The translations under genes were made by a program, and so were the position numbers. The notes under the pieces were generated by a model. That model was not told where the DNA came from. It made no database searches and saw only the letters and a program-made list of their open reading frames with translations. Positions 1 to 6,221 of a stretch of DNA of 30,166 nucleotides are shown here, piece after piece; position 1 is the stretch's first letter, and every line of letters begins with the position of its first letter. This DNA comes from Geobacter sp. UBA6169 (GTDB taxonomy: Bacteria; Desulfobacterota; Desulfuromonadia; Geobacterales; Pseudopelobacteraceae), in contig DIUB01000037.1 in NCBI GenBank assembly GCA_002422265.1, positions 1 to 30,166 on the forward strand, written 5' to 3'.

Positions 1-718
1 GTTGGCGGCGCAGTCGTTCCTGGGCGGCAAGCGTTTCAGACATCCGGTTGAAGGTGACGGCCAGTCTGCCGATCTCGTCGTTGGAGACAGCCGTAACCGG
101 CCCCCCCGGCTCTCCGGTGGCCAGACGTTCAGCAGCGTTGGTCAACTCCTGCAACGGCCGCGAGATACGTCGGGCCGCCAAAACGCTCAGTAGCAGGGCG
201 AACAGGCCGAGCCCAACCACACTGTAGGCCAGAAAACGGTTGGAGGAGCGGATAAAAAAGGCCTCATGTACCGGGCTGGGCAGGTGGACCTCAAGGTGGC
301 CGATCTCGTCACCCTGCAGGAAGAGCGGGTAACTCTGGAGGTCGGCAGCGTTCGAAAGGGGCGGGCGTCGGCCGGTTGAGGCAAGAATCCGCTGCCGCAT
401 GGTGGGGGAAAGTGATGAAAGGGCCTGTTCCGTACCCAGTACGAGTCGGTTGTCGGCATCATAGAGGCGTAGCTCAAAGCCCTGCAGCCAGGCCCAGACC
501 AGATCATTGGCAACCAGCTCACGCTGCCAGCTGCCCCGTTGCTCGTAGCGCCCTTCCAGCACCGCCTGGATCTGGTAGAGGCGGTCCAGCATCCTGCCTT
601 CGCCAAAGGCCTTGAAGTCTCGAATGACGAGATTGCGCAGAACCAGTGAGGAGGAAAGGGCGATCAGGATCACCAGCGCCAGCAGTGCCAGCAGTTTGCG
701 CTGCAGGCTAAACAGCAT
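1..718 (-). CDS. Sensor histidine kinase, N-terminal part (cut by window edge)
   Basis: This is the membrane sensor of a two-component system. The 239 visible residues hold a transmembrane helix at about 9-29, a periplasmic sensor region at about 30-160, a second helix at about 163-181 and a HAMP linker at about 181-235 that ends in RMSETLAAQERL. The histidine-phosphotransfer and ATPase domains lie beyond base 1 and are not seen. The ATG at 718 sits inside the end of the response regulator gene, with an 11-base overlap (ATGCTGTTTAG), so the two are translationally coupled. The sensor region shows no motif I can assign to a ligand. The upstream ZraP-like and PepSY-like genes suggest metal or envelope-stress sensing, as in the Zra and Cpx systems; that is inference. 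Confidence 0.85.
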   Translation of the reverse strand, partial: MLFSLQRKLLALLALVILIALSSSLVLRNLVIRDFKAFGEGRMLDRLYQIQAVLEGRYEQRGSWQRELVANDLVWAWLQGFELRLYDADNRLVLGTEQALSSLSPTMRQRILASTGRRPPLSNAADLQSYPLFLQGDEIGHLEVHLPSPVHEAFFIRSSNRFLAYSVVGLGLFALLLSVLAARRISRPLQELTNAAERLATGEPGGPVTAVSNDEIGRLAVTFNRMSETLAAQERLRRQ

Positions 719-1412
719 CCCGTTCTCCTGCAAACAGGTACCCGATTCCGTAGACCGTTTTGATGAAATCAGGTTTACGGCTGTCCTGCTCGATCTTCTG
801 GCGCAGGTTTTTGATATGGGCATCCACGCTGCGCTCATACCCTTCAAACTGGTAGCCCAGGGCCTTGGAAACCAGTTCATCACGGCTGAAGGTGCGTCCC
901 GGTGCAGCGGCCAGGGTCTGCAGCACCTTGAATTCAGTGGGGGTGATGGTGAGCGGCTCACCACGGCAGGTGACGCTGTGACGGCGGCTGTCCAGCACCA
1001 GGGTACCACTATTGAAGCTGACCGGACGACCGGCAGTGCTGCCGGAGCCGTCGTACCGCTTCAACACAGCCTTGACGCGGTAGACCAGCTCACGAGGTGA
1101 GGCAGGCTTGACCACGTAATCGTCGGCACCCAGTGCAAAACCGGTGATCCGTTCTTCTTCCGATGACTTGGCCGTCAGCATGATCACCGGAAAACTACCC
1201 AATTCTTTCAACTCCTGACACAGCTCTTCACCACTCATGTCCGGCAGCCCCAGGTCCAGGATCACTGCCAGCGGAGGTTCTGCCTCGGCTTTGGCCAGGG
1301 CGTCACGGGCGGTATCAGCGTGTACGACGCGAAAATCCGCCCCTTCCAGATAGGCCTTGATGATACGGGCTATCTTGAGGTCATCTTCAACAATCAGGAT
1401 CGGTGGTAGCAT
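708..1412 (-). CDS. OmpR/PhoB-family response regulator
   Basis: A DNA-binding response regulator of 234 residues, the normal family length. The receiver domain has the acidic pair D10/D11, the phospho-acceptor D53 in VILDLGLPDM, T80 in MLTAKS and K102 in DDYVVKP. The C-terminal half is a winged-helix Trans_reg_C domain (about 130-230) with typical RDELVSKALGY and RSVDAHIKNLRQK segments. It is the third gene of the operon and its end overlaps the start of the histidine kinase. It probably binds the four direct repeats at 2358-2397 upstream of the first gene and so controls its own operon. That is inference from the OmpR/PhoB habit of binding tandem repeats spaced about 11 bp. The exact signal is unknown. 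Confidence 0.93.
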   Translation of the reverse strand: MLPPILIVEDDLKIARIIKAYLEGADFRVVHADTARDALAKAEAEPPLAVILDLGLPDMSGEELCQELKELGSFPVIMLTAKSSEEERITGFALGADDYVVKPASPRELVYRVKAVLKRYDGSGSTAGRPVSFNSGTLVLDSRRHSVTCRGEPLTITPTEFKVLQTLAAAPGRTFSRDELVSKALGYQFEGYERSVDAHIKNLRQKIEQDSRKPDFIKTVYGIGYLFAGERDAV

Positions 1413-1425
1413 CAGTGGTGTCCTG

Positions 1426-1800
1426 TCAGCGGATGGAGCGGATTCTGCCGGACCATTTGTCGATGATCACCCGGTCTGCCGGTGATCCGTCAGGATTGAG
1501 AATGTCGATAATGAAACCGTTGCGGCGTTCTTTATGCAGCTGTACCCGCTCCGGGGGCAGACGGTAAAAGCGTGCCAACCGTTCAACTGCCTCGTCAGAG
1601 CTGTTGACCGGCTGTCGGGCCCCGTAATGATCAGCATGGCGGCGAGGGCAATAATCGCCAAAGGGCGGCGGTGAAGCAGGCCCGTTGTGATGACCGTTCC
1701 GCCAGCCCCGCCTCTGTTCCTGCTCTGCTGCTGGTGCCGGCAGGGCCGACAACAGCAGCAGCAGAACGGATAGCAGGTATGCAGACAAAAGGTTCTTCAT
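1426..1800 (-). CDS. Periplasmic PepSY-like small protein
   Basis: A 124-residue secreted protein. The first 25 residues form a signal peptide (MKNLL, a hydrophobic leucine-rich core, then a cleavage region near APAA|E). A His/Pro-rich low-complexity linker follows (about 28-62). The C-terminal 60 residues, with DEAVERLARFY, a basic central strand and RVIIDKWSGRI at the end, resemble a PepSY-type domain, which is common next to two-component genes of the PmrAB or Cpx kind. It lies 11 bases after the ZraP-like gene and 13 bases before the response regulator, so it is in the same operon. The His-rich linker could bind metal, but that is a guess. The PepSY assignment rests on pattern and context only. 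Confidence 0.7.
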   Translation of the reverse strand: MKNLLSAYLLSVLLLLLSALPAPAAEQEQRRGWRNGHHNGPASPPPFGDYCPRRHADHYGARQPVNSSDEAVERLARFYRLPPERVQLHKERRNGFIIDILNPDGSPADRVIIDKWSGRIRSIR

Positions 1801-1811
1801 GGGTCAGCAGG

Positions 1812-2285
1812 TTAGTGATGAGGAGCTGCAGCCGGTGCACCAGCTGGTGCTGCTGAAGACATCGGGCAATCCATTTGCATCATACCCATGCCGCAGCCGT
1901 TCATGGCGCTACCGCACTTCCCTTTGCCGCCCTTTTTCCCCATTTTGCCCATCGGCAGGCCGGACTTGGCACGGGCGTCCATCATCTGTTTCCGCAGTTC
2001 AGTCATCTCTCCCTGCAATTTGGTGATCTTGGCGGTATCCGGCTTGTCCTTGATCCATTCCTTCTGCAGTTCGATATGCTTTTTATGCATCTCTTCCCGG
2101 ATCGGCAGGGTCTCGGCAATAAACTTCTTGTGCTGCTCAGTGTACTGCCCCTGGGCTGCCATGCCCGCTCCTTTGCCTGCGCCGGGGCCTGCCCCTGCGC
2201 CTGGTCCCATGCCGGGCATGGCGATGGCGGTGCCTGCAAGGGCAAGGGCTGCTGCTGCGGTGAGTGCTAAAAGGGATCTTTTCAT
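1812..2285 (-). CDS. ZraP/CpxP/Spy-like periplasmic protein
   Basis: First gene of the envelope-stress operon, 157 residues. It has a clear signal peptide (MKRSLLALTAAAALALAGTA, cut near AIA|M), a Gly/Ala/Met-rich linker, and then a charged amphipathic helical core (about 48-112) with the repeated pattern of the LTXXQ/ZraP/CpxP family (for example KLQGEMTELRKQMMDARAK). The tail is rich in Cys, Met and His (KCGSAMNGCGMGMMQMDC, then HH at the end), as expected for a metal-binding periplasmic chaperone. ZraP and CpxP proteins bind misfolded proteins or zinc/copper and damp the cognate sensor kinase. A GGAGG ribosome site stands 9 bases before the ATG. The metal specificity cannot be read from sequence. 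Confidence 0.8.
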   Translation of the reverse strand: MKRSLLALTAAAALALAGTAIAMPGMGPGAGAGPGAGKGAGMAAQGQYTEQHKKFIAETLPIREEMHKKHIELQKEWIKDKPDTAKITKLQGEMTELRKQMMDARAKSGLPMGKMGKKGGKGKCGSAMNGCGMGMMQMDCPMSSAAPAGAPAAAPHH

Positions 2286-2357
2286 GGTTTTTGTTCCTCC
2301 GTGTCTGGTGTGTGGTTGGTAATCAACCTCGTTGTGATGGTCCCACCTTACCAGGCT

Positions 2358-2397
2358 GTTACGAAGAGGTTATGAAGAGATTGTGAACAATTGTGAA
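2358..2397 (-). promoter_or_regulatory. Four direct repeats, probable response-regulator binding array
   Basis: Read on the plus strand, four copies of (G/A)TT(A/G)(C/T)GAA begin at 2358, 2369, 2380 and 2390, giving steps of 11, 11 and 10 bp. On the minus strand they read TTCACAAT, TTCACAAT, TTCATAAC, TTCGTAAC, resembling a pho-box style tandem. They lie between the hemH stop and the ZraP-like gene, about 70-110 bases upstream of its start. OmpR/PhoB regulators bind such tandem sites as head-to-tail dimers, so this is probably where the regulator encoded at 708-1412 acts. Confidence 0.65.
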
Positions 2398-2402
2398 GAC
2401 GT

Positions 2403-3350
2403 TTATTTATTCAGCGCATCCCGTACCAGCTCTGCCAGACAGCGGATGAAAGTTGGTGAGCTGTTGAGCGATTCGGTGCGCCTGAAGCTGCTGATCCCCA
2501 GTTTGTGGGCCTCTTCGGCATATTCAATATCAATCTCGTGCAGGGTTTCGATATGGTCTGAAACAAAGGAGAGCGGCACCATCAGCACGTTTTGGCAGCC
2601 CGATGCGGCTAGCTCCTTCAATTTGTCGTCAGTGGACGGTTCCAGCCACTTGACCGGTCCGGCCCGTGACTGGAAGGCCAGGTGGTGGCTGACATCGCTG
2701 AACTGTTCCATCACCAGCCGCACCGTGGTCTGGATATGGTCAAGGTAGGGGTCACCTTCGTCAATAAACGACTGGGGCAGCGAATGGGCCGAGAACAGCA
2801 GCTGAACGGCGCTGCGGTCGGCAAAACCGGCCAGGCCTGCCTCAATCTTCTCGGCCAGGGCCTGGATGTAGAGCGGATGATCGTAAAATCGGGGGATGCG
2901 CAGCACCTCAAAATCAGTGTCCAGATCGGCCAGGCAGCGGGTCAGGTCATTGAAGCTGGAGCCGCTGGTGGCCCGTGAGTAGTGCGGATAAAGTGACAGG
3001 GCCACCAGTCGTTTGATGCCGCTTGTACGCAGCTGCGCCACGGTATCGTCGGTAAAGGGGTGCCAGTAACGCATCCCCACATGGCAGGGGATGCCCAGTT
3101 CTGCAGACAGTGCATCGGCCTGGGCCTGGGTCAGTTCACGGATGGGTGATTTGCCGCCGATTTCACGGTATTTTTCTACCACAACAGGGGTGCGGCGCCG
3201 TACGATCATCCTGGCTATGAACGGCTGCAGCCAGGCCGGACCGATCTTGATGATCTCACGGTCGGTAAAGAGGTTGAGCAGGAAGGGACGAACCGCATCC
3301 AGCGAATCGGGGCCTCCCATCTGAAGCAGCAGTACAGCGGTATTTTGCAT
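2403..3350 (-). CDS. hemH: Ferrochelatase
   Basis: Inserts ferrous iron into a porphyrin macrocycle in heme synthesis (protoporphyrin IX in the classical enzyme, coproporphyrin III in the other branch). The 315 residues match the bacterial family length. It opens with the typical VLLLQMGGPDSLDAVRPFL start and has the catalytic histidine in LLFSAHSLPQSF. The acidic metal-path glutamate is in PLSFVSDHIETLHEID. The YPHYSRATSGSS and GMRYWHPF motifs are also standard. No membrane segment is present, so it is a soluble or peripheral enzyme. It starts 5 bases after the mazF stop and so may be read from the mazEF promoter as well as its own. Heme demand is high in c-type cytochrome-rich Geobacter relatives. 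Confidence 0.96.
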   Translation of the reverse strand: MQNTAVLLLQMGGPDSLDAVRPFLLNLFTDREIIKIGPAWLQPFIARMIVRRRTPVVVEKYREIGGKSPIRELTQAQADALSAELGIPCHVGMRYWHPFTDDTVAQLRTSGIKRLVALSLYPHYSRATSGSSFNDLTRCLADLDTDFEVLRIPRFYDHPLYIQALAEKIEAGLAGFADRSAVQLLFSAHSLPQSFIDEGDPYLDHIQTTVRLVMEQFSDVSHHLAFQSRAGPVKWLEPSTDDKLKELAASGCQNVLMVPLSFVSDHIETLHEIDIEYAEEAHKLGISSFRRTESLNSSPTFIRCLAELVRDALNK

Positions 3351-3355
3351 AGAGT

Positions 3356-3679
3356 TTACTCCACCAGCATTTCTTTAAGCACGGCCTTTACTTTGGAAAC
3401 GGTACGGCTTTCGATCTTGCCCAGATCTTTCACCAATCTGCGACGATCAACCGTCCGGATCTGGTCGAGGACGATCCAGCCACGCTTGCGGGCAAAGGTG
3501 AGGGGGACACGGGTCGGATAGTCGTGAGATTTCGTGGTCATGGGAGCGATCATGACTGTCTGCAGGTGCCGGTTCATCTCGTTGGGCGATATAACCAGAC
3601 AGGGCCGTGTCTTCTGTATTTCATGGCCGAGCGTTGGATCCAGATTGATCAGATAGACACGGTACTGGATTATTTCCAT
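3356..3679 (-). CDS. mazF: MazF-type endoribonuclease toxin
   Basis: A 107-residue MazF/PemK toxin, which in this family cuts mRNA at short specific sequences. The N-terminal signature DPTLGHEIQKTRPCLVISP is nearly the family consensus, with the catalytic arginine in KTRP and the threonine in MIAPMTTKS. The strand-forming VPLTFARKRGWIVLDQIRTVDRRRL segment is also typical. The start codon overlaps the end of mazE by 10 bases, so the toxin is made only after the antitoxin is translated. It sits 5 bases before hemH, an unusual neighbour. Cleavage specificity cannot be predicted by eye. Confidence 0.93.
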   Translation of the reverse strand: MEIIQYRVYLINLDPTLGHEIQKTRPCLVISPNEMNRHLQTVMIAPMTTKSHDYPTRVPLTFARKRGWIVLDQIRTVDRRRLVKDLGKIESRTVSKVKAVLKEMLVE

Positions 3680-3921
3680 TCCCAGTCCTCCATAGTCAGG
3701 TTTGCAGTATCATCCAGCAGCAAGGTGTCGTCATTGTTGGCATGCATGGCGGCAAAGGCGCTATCCCAATCCTGCCGAGCCGTGCGTGATGCTGGTCTGA
3801 TGATGATTTCATCCTTGCCCGGCAGCAGTTCAACCGCATCCGTGATCTGATATTGACGCAGTAGTGAGGCCGGTAGTCTGACTCCCTTGGAATTGCCTAT
3901 AGAAATGAGCTGGGCGTGCAT
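3670..3921 (-). CDS. mazE: MazE-type antitoxin (AbrB fold)
   Basis: An 83-residue antitoxin with an N-terminal AbrB/MazE swapped-hairpin DNA-binding domain (LISIGNSKGVRLPASLLRQ, then VELLPGKDEIIIRP). The acidic C-terminal tail (about 60-83, with DDTLLLDDTANLTMEDWEWK) is expected to wrap the MazF dimer. A strong AGGAGAA ribosome site precedes the ATG. MazE proteins usually repress their own promoter, and a palindromic AT-rich site lies just upstream (3935-3950). Confidence 0.92.
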   Translation of the reverse strand: MHAQLISIGNSKGVRLPASLLRQYQITDAVELLPGKDEIIIRPASRTARQDWDSAFAAMHANNDDTLLLDDTANLTMEDWEWK

Positions 3922-3934
3922 CGGTTCTCCTGTT

Positions 3935-3950
3935 ATTACAAAGTAATTAC
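3935..3950 (-). promoter_or_regulatory. Candidate mazEF operator (overlapping AT palindromes)
   Basis: ATTAC-AAA-GTAAT at 3935-3947 is a perfect palindrome with 5-base arms, and GTAATTAC at 3943-3950 is a second one sharing its right arm. The pair lies 14 bases before the mazE start, beside the ribosome site, which is where an autoregulating MazE/MazEF complex would bind. A clear sigma-70 pair is not obvious around it. Confidence 0.4.
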
Positions 3951-4103
3951 AAAATAGCCTGTTGCCGTGTACGCGTCAAGTGGTTGTTCCTTGTGTCGGC
4001 TGCGAAGATGTCCTATAAGCAGGGTGCGGAGAAGCTTTATTCATGCAAGCGATCCATGCTGTTTTACGTCGTTCTCTGTGTAGAGTAACTTGATTGAAAT
4101 GCG

Positions 4104-4150
4104 CTTCGACTCCGCTCAGCGCACATACAGTTCCCTGAGCGGAGTCGAAG
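4104..4150. repeat. Perfect 16-bp inverted repeat, dispersed-repeat type
   Basis: CTTCGACTCCGCTCAG at 4104-4119 is exactly complementary to CTGAGCGGAGTCGAAG at 4135-4150, leaving a 15-base loop. There is no T-run after either arm, so it is not a simple terminator. The core TTCGACTCCGCTCAG is one I know as a widespread intergenic repeat in many bacterial genomes. It stands 22 bases before the start of the Mrr-ParA gene and would form a strong hairpin in its leader. Confidence 0.8.
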
Positions 4151-4172
4151 GGAACTTAGAAGCGAGGCCAAC

Positions 4173-5351
4173 ATGAGCGAAATCCAGATTCCAACCGATC
4201 CAGAACAGTATGCCGAGCTGGTCTCCCGGCTGCTTGCCAGCCACGGTTTTACCGTTACCCGACCGCCCGAGGGGAGCCGGTCTCACACCCTTGAGATTGA
4301 GCGGGACGGTAACCGGCTGGCGGTGCTGCTGAAAAACCACAAGGCCAAGTGCAATGTGGCCCAGATCGAGAAATTTACCGATTTTCTGGAAAGCCCCGGT
4401 GCCGAGCGGTTTCAGGCCGGCTGGATGATCTCTGCCAGCGGTTTCAGCAAACCGGCCCTGACCCATATTGAGACATCCCATGTCAAGCGGTTGAATCTCT
4501 GGAGCCAGGTCGGTTCCCGCATCCAGCGCACCTATCCGCCCAGTGACGGCGCCCTGGCCGAGCAACAGCCTCAGCCCCGCACATCACGTCAGATGTACTT
4601 CGGTATCTTCACCTGCAAGGGAGGGGTGGGCAAGACCACCATTGCCGCCCACCTGGCCGGGGCCTTTGCCCTGATGGGGTATGATGTGGTGCTTTTGGAT
4701 CTTGATCCGGAAAAGAACCTGCGCAAGCTGTTTATGCAGGGGCCGGATGATGAGGCTCCTTCGCTCTACGTTCCCTCCCGCACCAAAGGGCAGCCCGGCT
4801 CCACTATCACCGTGCTGAACCATGATGAATGGGAGCCGTCCCAGTATCGGGAGATGCAGATCGTGATCTGCGACTGCTCGCCGGTGCTGGAACAGAATCC
4901 GGCTGGTCTGGTGGAGCGGTTTGACTACTGTGTGGTGCCCACCACCCTGACCCCGCTGGGGATAGCCAAAAACGCTGATGTGATTACCCGCACCTTCCGT
5001 CATATCCGCCAGATGAATGACCATGCGGCCCTGTTTGCCCTGATCAACGGCTATGATCCCTCTGAGGCGGTTGCCAAAAAGAACGAAAAACTGCTGCAGC
5101 ACCTTGCCCGCCATCTAAGCGCCTACATCCAGACCGACCCGTTATGCCGTTTTATCCACCCCGATGATGCCGTGATCCGCTTCAGCACCACCCTGCAGTA
5201 CTGGGGCTTCCACCTGATTGACGGCACCAAGCCCCAGCTGGCCTTTTCCGAACAGCGCGGCAAAAGCCACCCCCGCACCGATTTTCTCAAACTGGCCGAT
5301 TATCTGGAAGATCACACTGCTATTGAAGAGTTGCGCAGGCAGGAACGGTAG
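4173..5351 (+). CDS. Degenerate Mrr-like domain fused to ParA/MinD-type ATPase
   Basis: A 392-residue two-domain protein. Residues about 10-115 resemble an Mrr/PD-(D/E)XK nuclease fold: a helix (YAELVSRLLASHGF), a DGNRLAVLLK strand in the place of the usual DG..I.VQCK, then GWMISASGFSKPAL, which mirrors the family's FVTTSGFT..A. The catalytic (E/Q)xK reads LLK, so cutting activity is doubtful. Residues about 140-385 are a deviant Walker ATPase: KGGVGKTT at 149-156 with the signature lysine 149, LLDLDP at 174-179, and VICDCSP at 231-237. ParA-type enzymes form ATP dimers that move DNA or protein cargo. No ParB-like gene is adjacent. The ATG follows a GAGG site. Its true job is unknown: DNA positioning, conjugation or defence are all possible. 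It is flanked by mazEF and vapBC. Confidence 0.8.
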   Translation: MSEIQIPTDPEQYAELVSRLLASHGFTVTRPPEGSRSHTLEIERDGNRLAVLLKNHKAKCNVAQIEKFTDFLESPGAERFQAGWMISASGFSKPALTHIETSHVKRLNLWSQVGSRIQRTYPPSDGALAEQQPQPRTSRQMYFGIFTCKGGVGKTTIAAHLAGAFALMGYDVVLLDLDPEKNLRKLFMQGPDDEAPSLYVPSRTKGQPGSTITVLNHDEWEPSQYREMQIVICDCSPVLEQNPAGLVERFDYCVVPTTLTPLGIAKNADVITRTFRHIRQMNDHAALFALINGYDPSEAVAKKNEKLLQHLARHLSAYIQTDPLCRFIHPDDAVIRFSTTLQYWGFHLIDGTKPQLAFSEQRGKSHPRTDFLKLADYLEDHTAIEELRRQER

Positions 5352-5356
5352 GGAGG

Positions 5357-5743
5357 TCAGGGGGGAGTGGTTTTGGAGAAATAACGTACACCGGGAATGT
5401 TTTGAAAATCATCATCCTGTGTCCACAGCTGAGCTTGATACTGCTGCGCCGTTGCCAGAATGATACTGTCAGCCATCGGGGTTTTATAGGTCAGGCTCAG
5501 CTTTGCTGCCAAAAGTGCAATTTGCTCATTCAGATCAATGACGGTTCCCTGCCGCATCAGGGCGATGGCTTGCAGGGCTTCATGTTCGCCTCGCTGGCGA
5601 AAAACCGCCTTAAATACCTCGTAGATGGTTATGACCGGGACAATCAGGTCTGCAGGTTTTGCCAGAGGTGCCGCAAAGGCTGCAGCATTTGGGCCGTCAG
5701 CAAAAAACTCCAGCCATCCCGACGAATCAACGACCTGTTTCAT
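5357..5743 (-). CDS. vapC: VapC-type PIN-domain ribonuclease toxin
   Basis: A 128-residue PIN-domain toxin. The acidic quartet is present: D6 in VVDSSGW, E42 in TIYEVFK, D92 in MADSIILA and D110 in WTQDDDF. These bind the Mg ions used to cut RNA, in many VapCs a tRNA or the sarcin-ricin loop. Its start overlaps the VapB stop by 4 bases (ATGA), the usual coupling. Its stop lies 5 bases from the stop of the plus-strand Mrr-ParA gene, so the two genes converge with no terminator between them. Confidence 0.93.
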   Translation of the reverse strand: MKQVVDSSGWLEFFADGPNAAAFAAPLAKPADLIVPVITIYEVFKAVFRQRGEHEALQAIALMRQGTVIDLNEQIALLAAKLSLTYKTPMADSIILATAQQYQAQLWTQDDDFQNIPGVRYFSKTTPP

Positions 5744-5946
5744 AGCCGGTCCTTCTCACGTTCAACCGTTGTGTCAATCCCCTTTAGAAAGCCGCGCATG
5801 GCGGTAATGGATTGTTCTGGAATCAGTTCGACACGATTGTCATAGGCTATTACCTGTACCTTTTGGCCGGGCAATAATTTCAGAATACTTCTGATGGATT
5901 TGGGAATAACGATCTGGTATTTAGGGGAAATACATACAGCTTCCAT
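5740..5946 (-). CDS. vapB: VapB-type AbrB/SpoVT-fold antitoxin
   Basis: A 68-residue antitoxin. The N-terminal swapped-hairpin domain reads CISPKYQIVIPKSIRSILKL then GQKVQVIAYDNRVELIP, and the charged C-terminal tail (FLKGIDTTVEREKDRL) should bind VapC. I place the start at the ATG at 5946 because a GGAG site stands 6 bases before it. An upstream in-frame ATG at 5958 would add four residues but has no ribosome site. A possible promoter further upstream has TATCAT with a weak -35, overlapping a GATA/TATC inverted motif that may serve for autoregulation. Confidence 0.9.
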   Translation of the reverse strand: MEAVCISPKYQIVIPKSIRSILKLLPGQKVQVIAYDNRVELIPEQSITAMRGFLKGIDTTVEREKDRL

Positions 5947-6026
5947 GGCATGCTCCATCGATGCTTGATTTGTTGTATGATAGCATTATCGATATAAGTT
6001 TTCTACGGTTTCCTTCATCCGTCAGC

Positions 6027-6197
6027 CTATCGCTTTGCCAGCCACAGCATGACACAGGCGCTGCCGCCAACAACCGAGAATACGCCGCTTTTGGCTCGCT
6101 CCAGCATCTGCTGGTGGTCGGCCTCAGGCGGCACGGCCAGCAGCCAGTAGCCGAGGATGATCAGGGCGATGCCGGTGAGGAGGAGCAGGGTTTTCAC
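6027..6197 (-). CDS. Small hypothetical membrane protein, 56 residues
   Basis: This short reading frame starts with GTG 24 bases after the stop of the lectin-prepilin gene. It encodes a hydrophobic helix at about 3-21 (KTLLLLTGIALIILGYWLLA), a short charged loop (PPEADHQQMLERAKSG) and a second hydrophobic stretch at about 38-53 (VFSVVGGSACVMLWLA), ending in KR. This two-helix hairpin with clean charge placement is typical of real small membrane proteins. There is no clear ribosome site, so translation may depend on coupling to the upstream gene. I do not recognise a family. Its position suggests it belongs to the pilin-like cassette, but that is inference. Confidence 0.6.
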   Translation of the reverse strand: MKTLLLLTGIALIILGYWLLAVPPEADHQQMLERAKSGVFSVVGGSACVMLWLAKR

Positions 6198-6221
6198 TGG
6201 TGTGGGCGTTTTAAAATCAAA

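Noticed and set aside
187..606. 139-codon minus frame near the left edge
   Set aside because: It lies in another frame of the histidine kinase gene, whose own frame gives clear membrane helices and HAMP.
1875..2322. Plus-strand frames opposite the ZraP-like gene
   Set aside because: They are mirror frames of a Met/Ala/Gly-rich gene; the minus frame has a signal peptide and a ribosome site.
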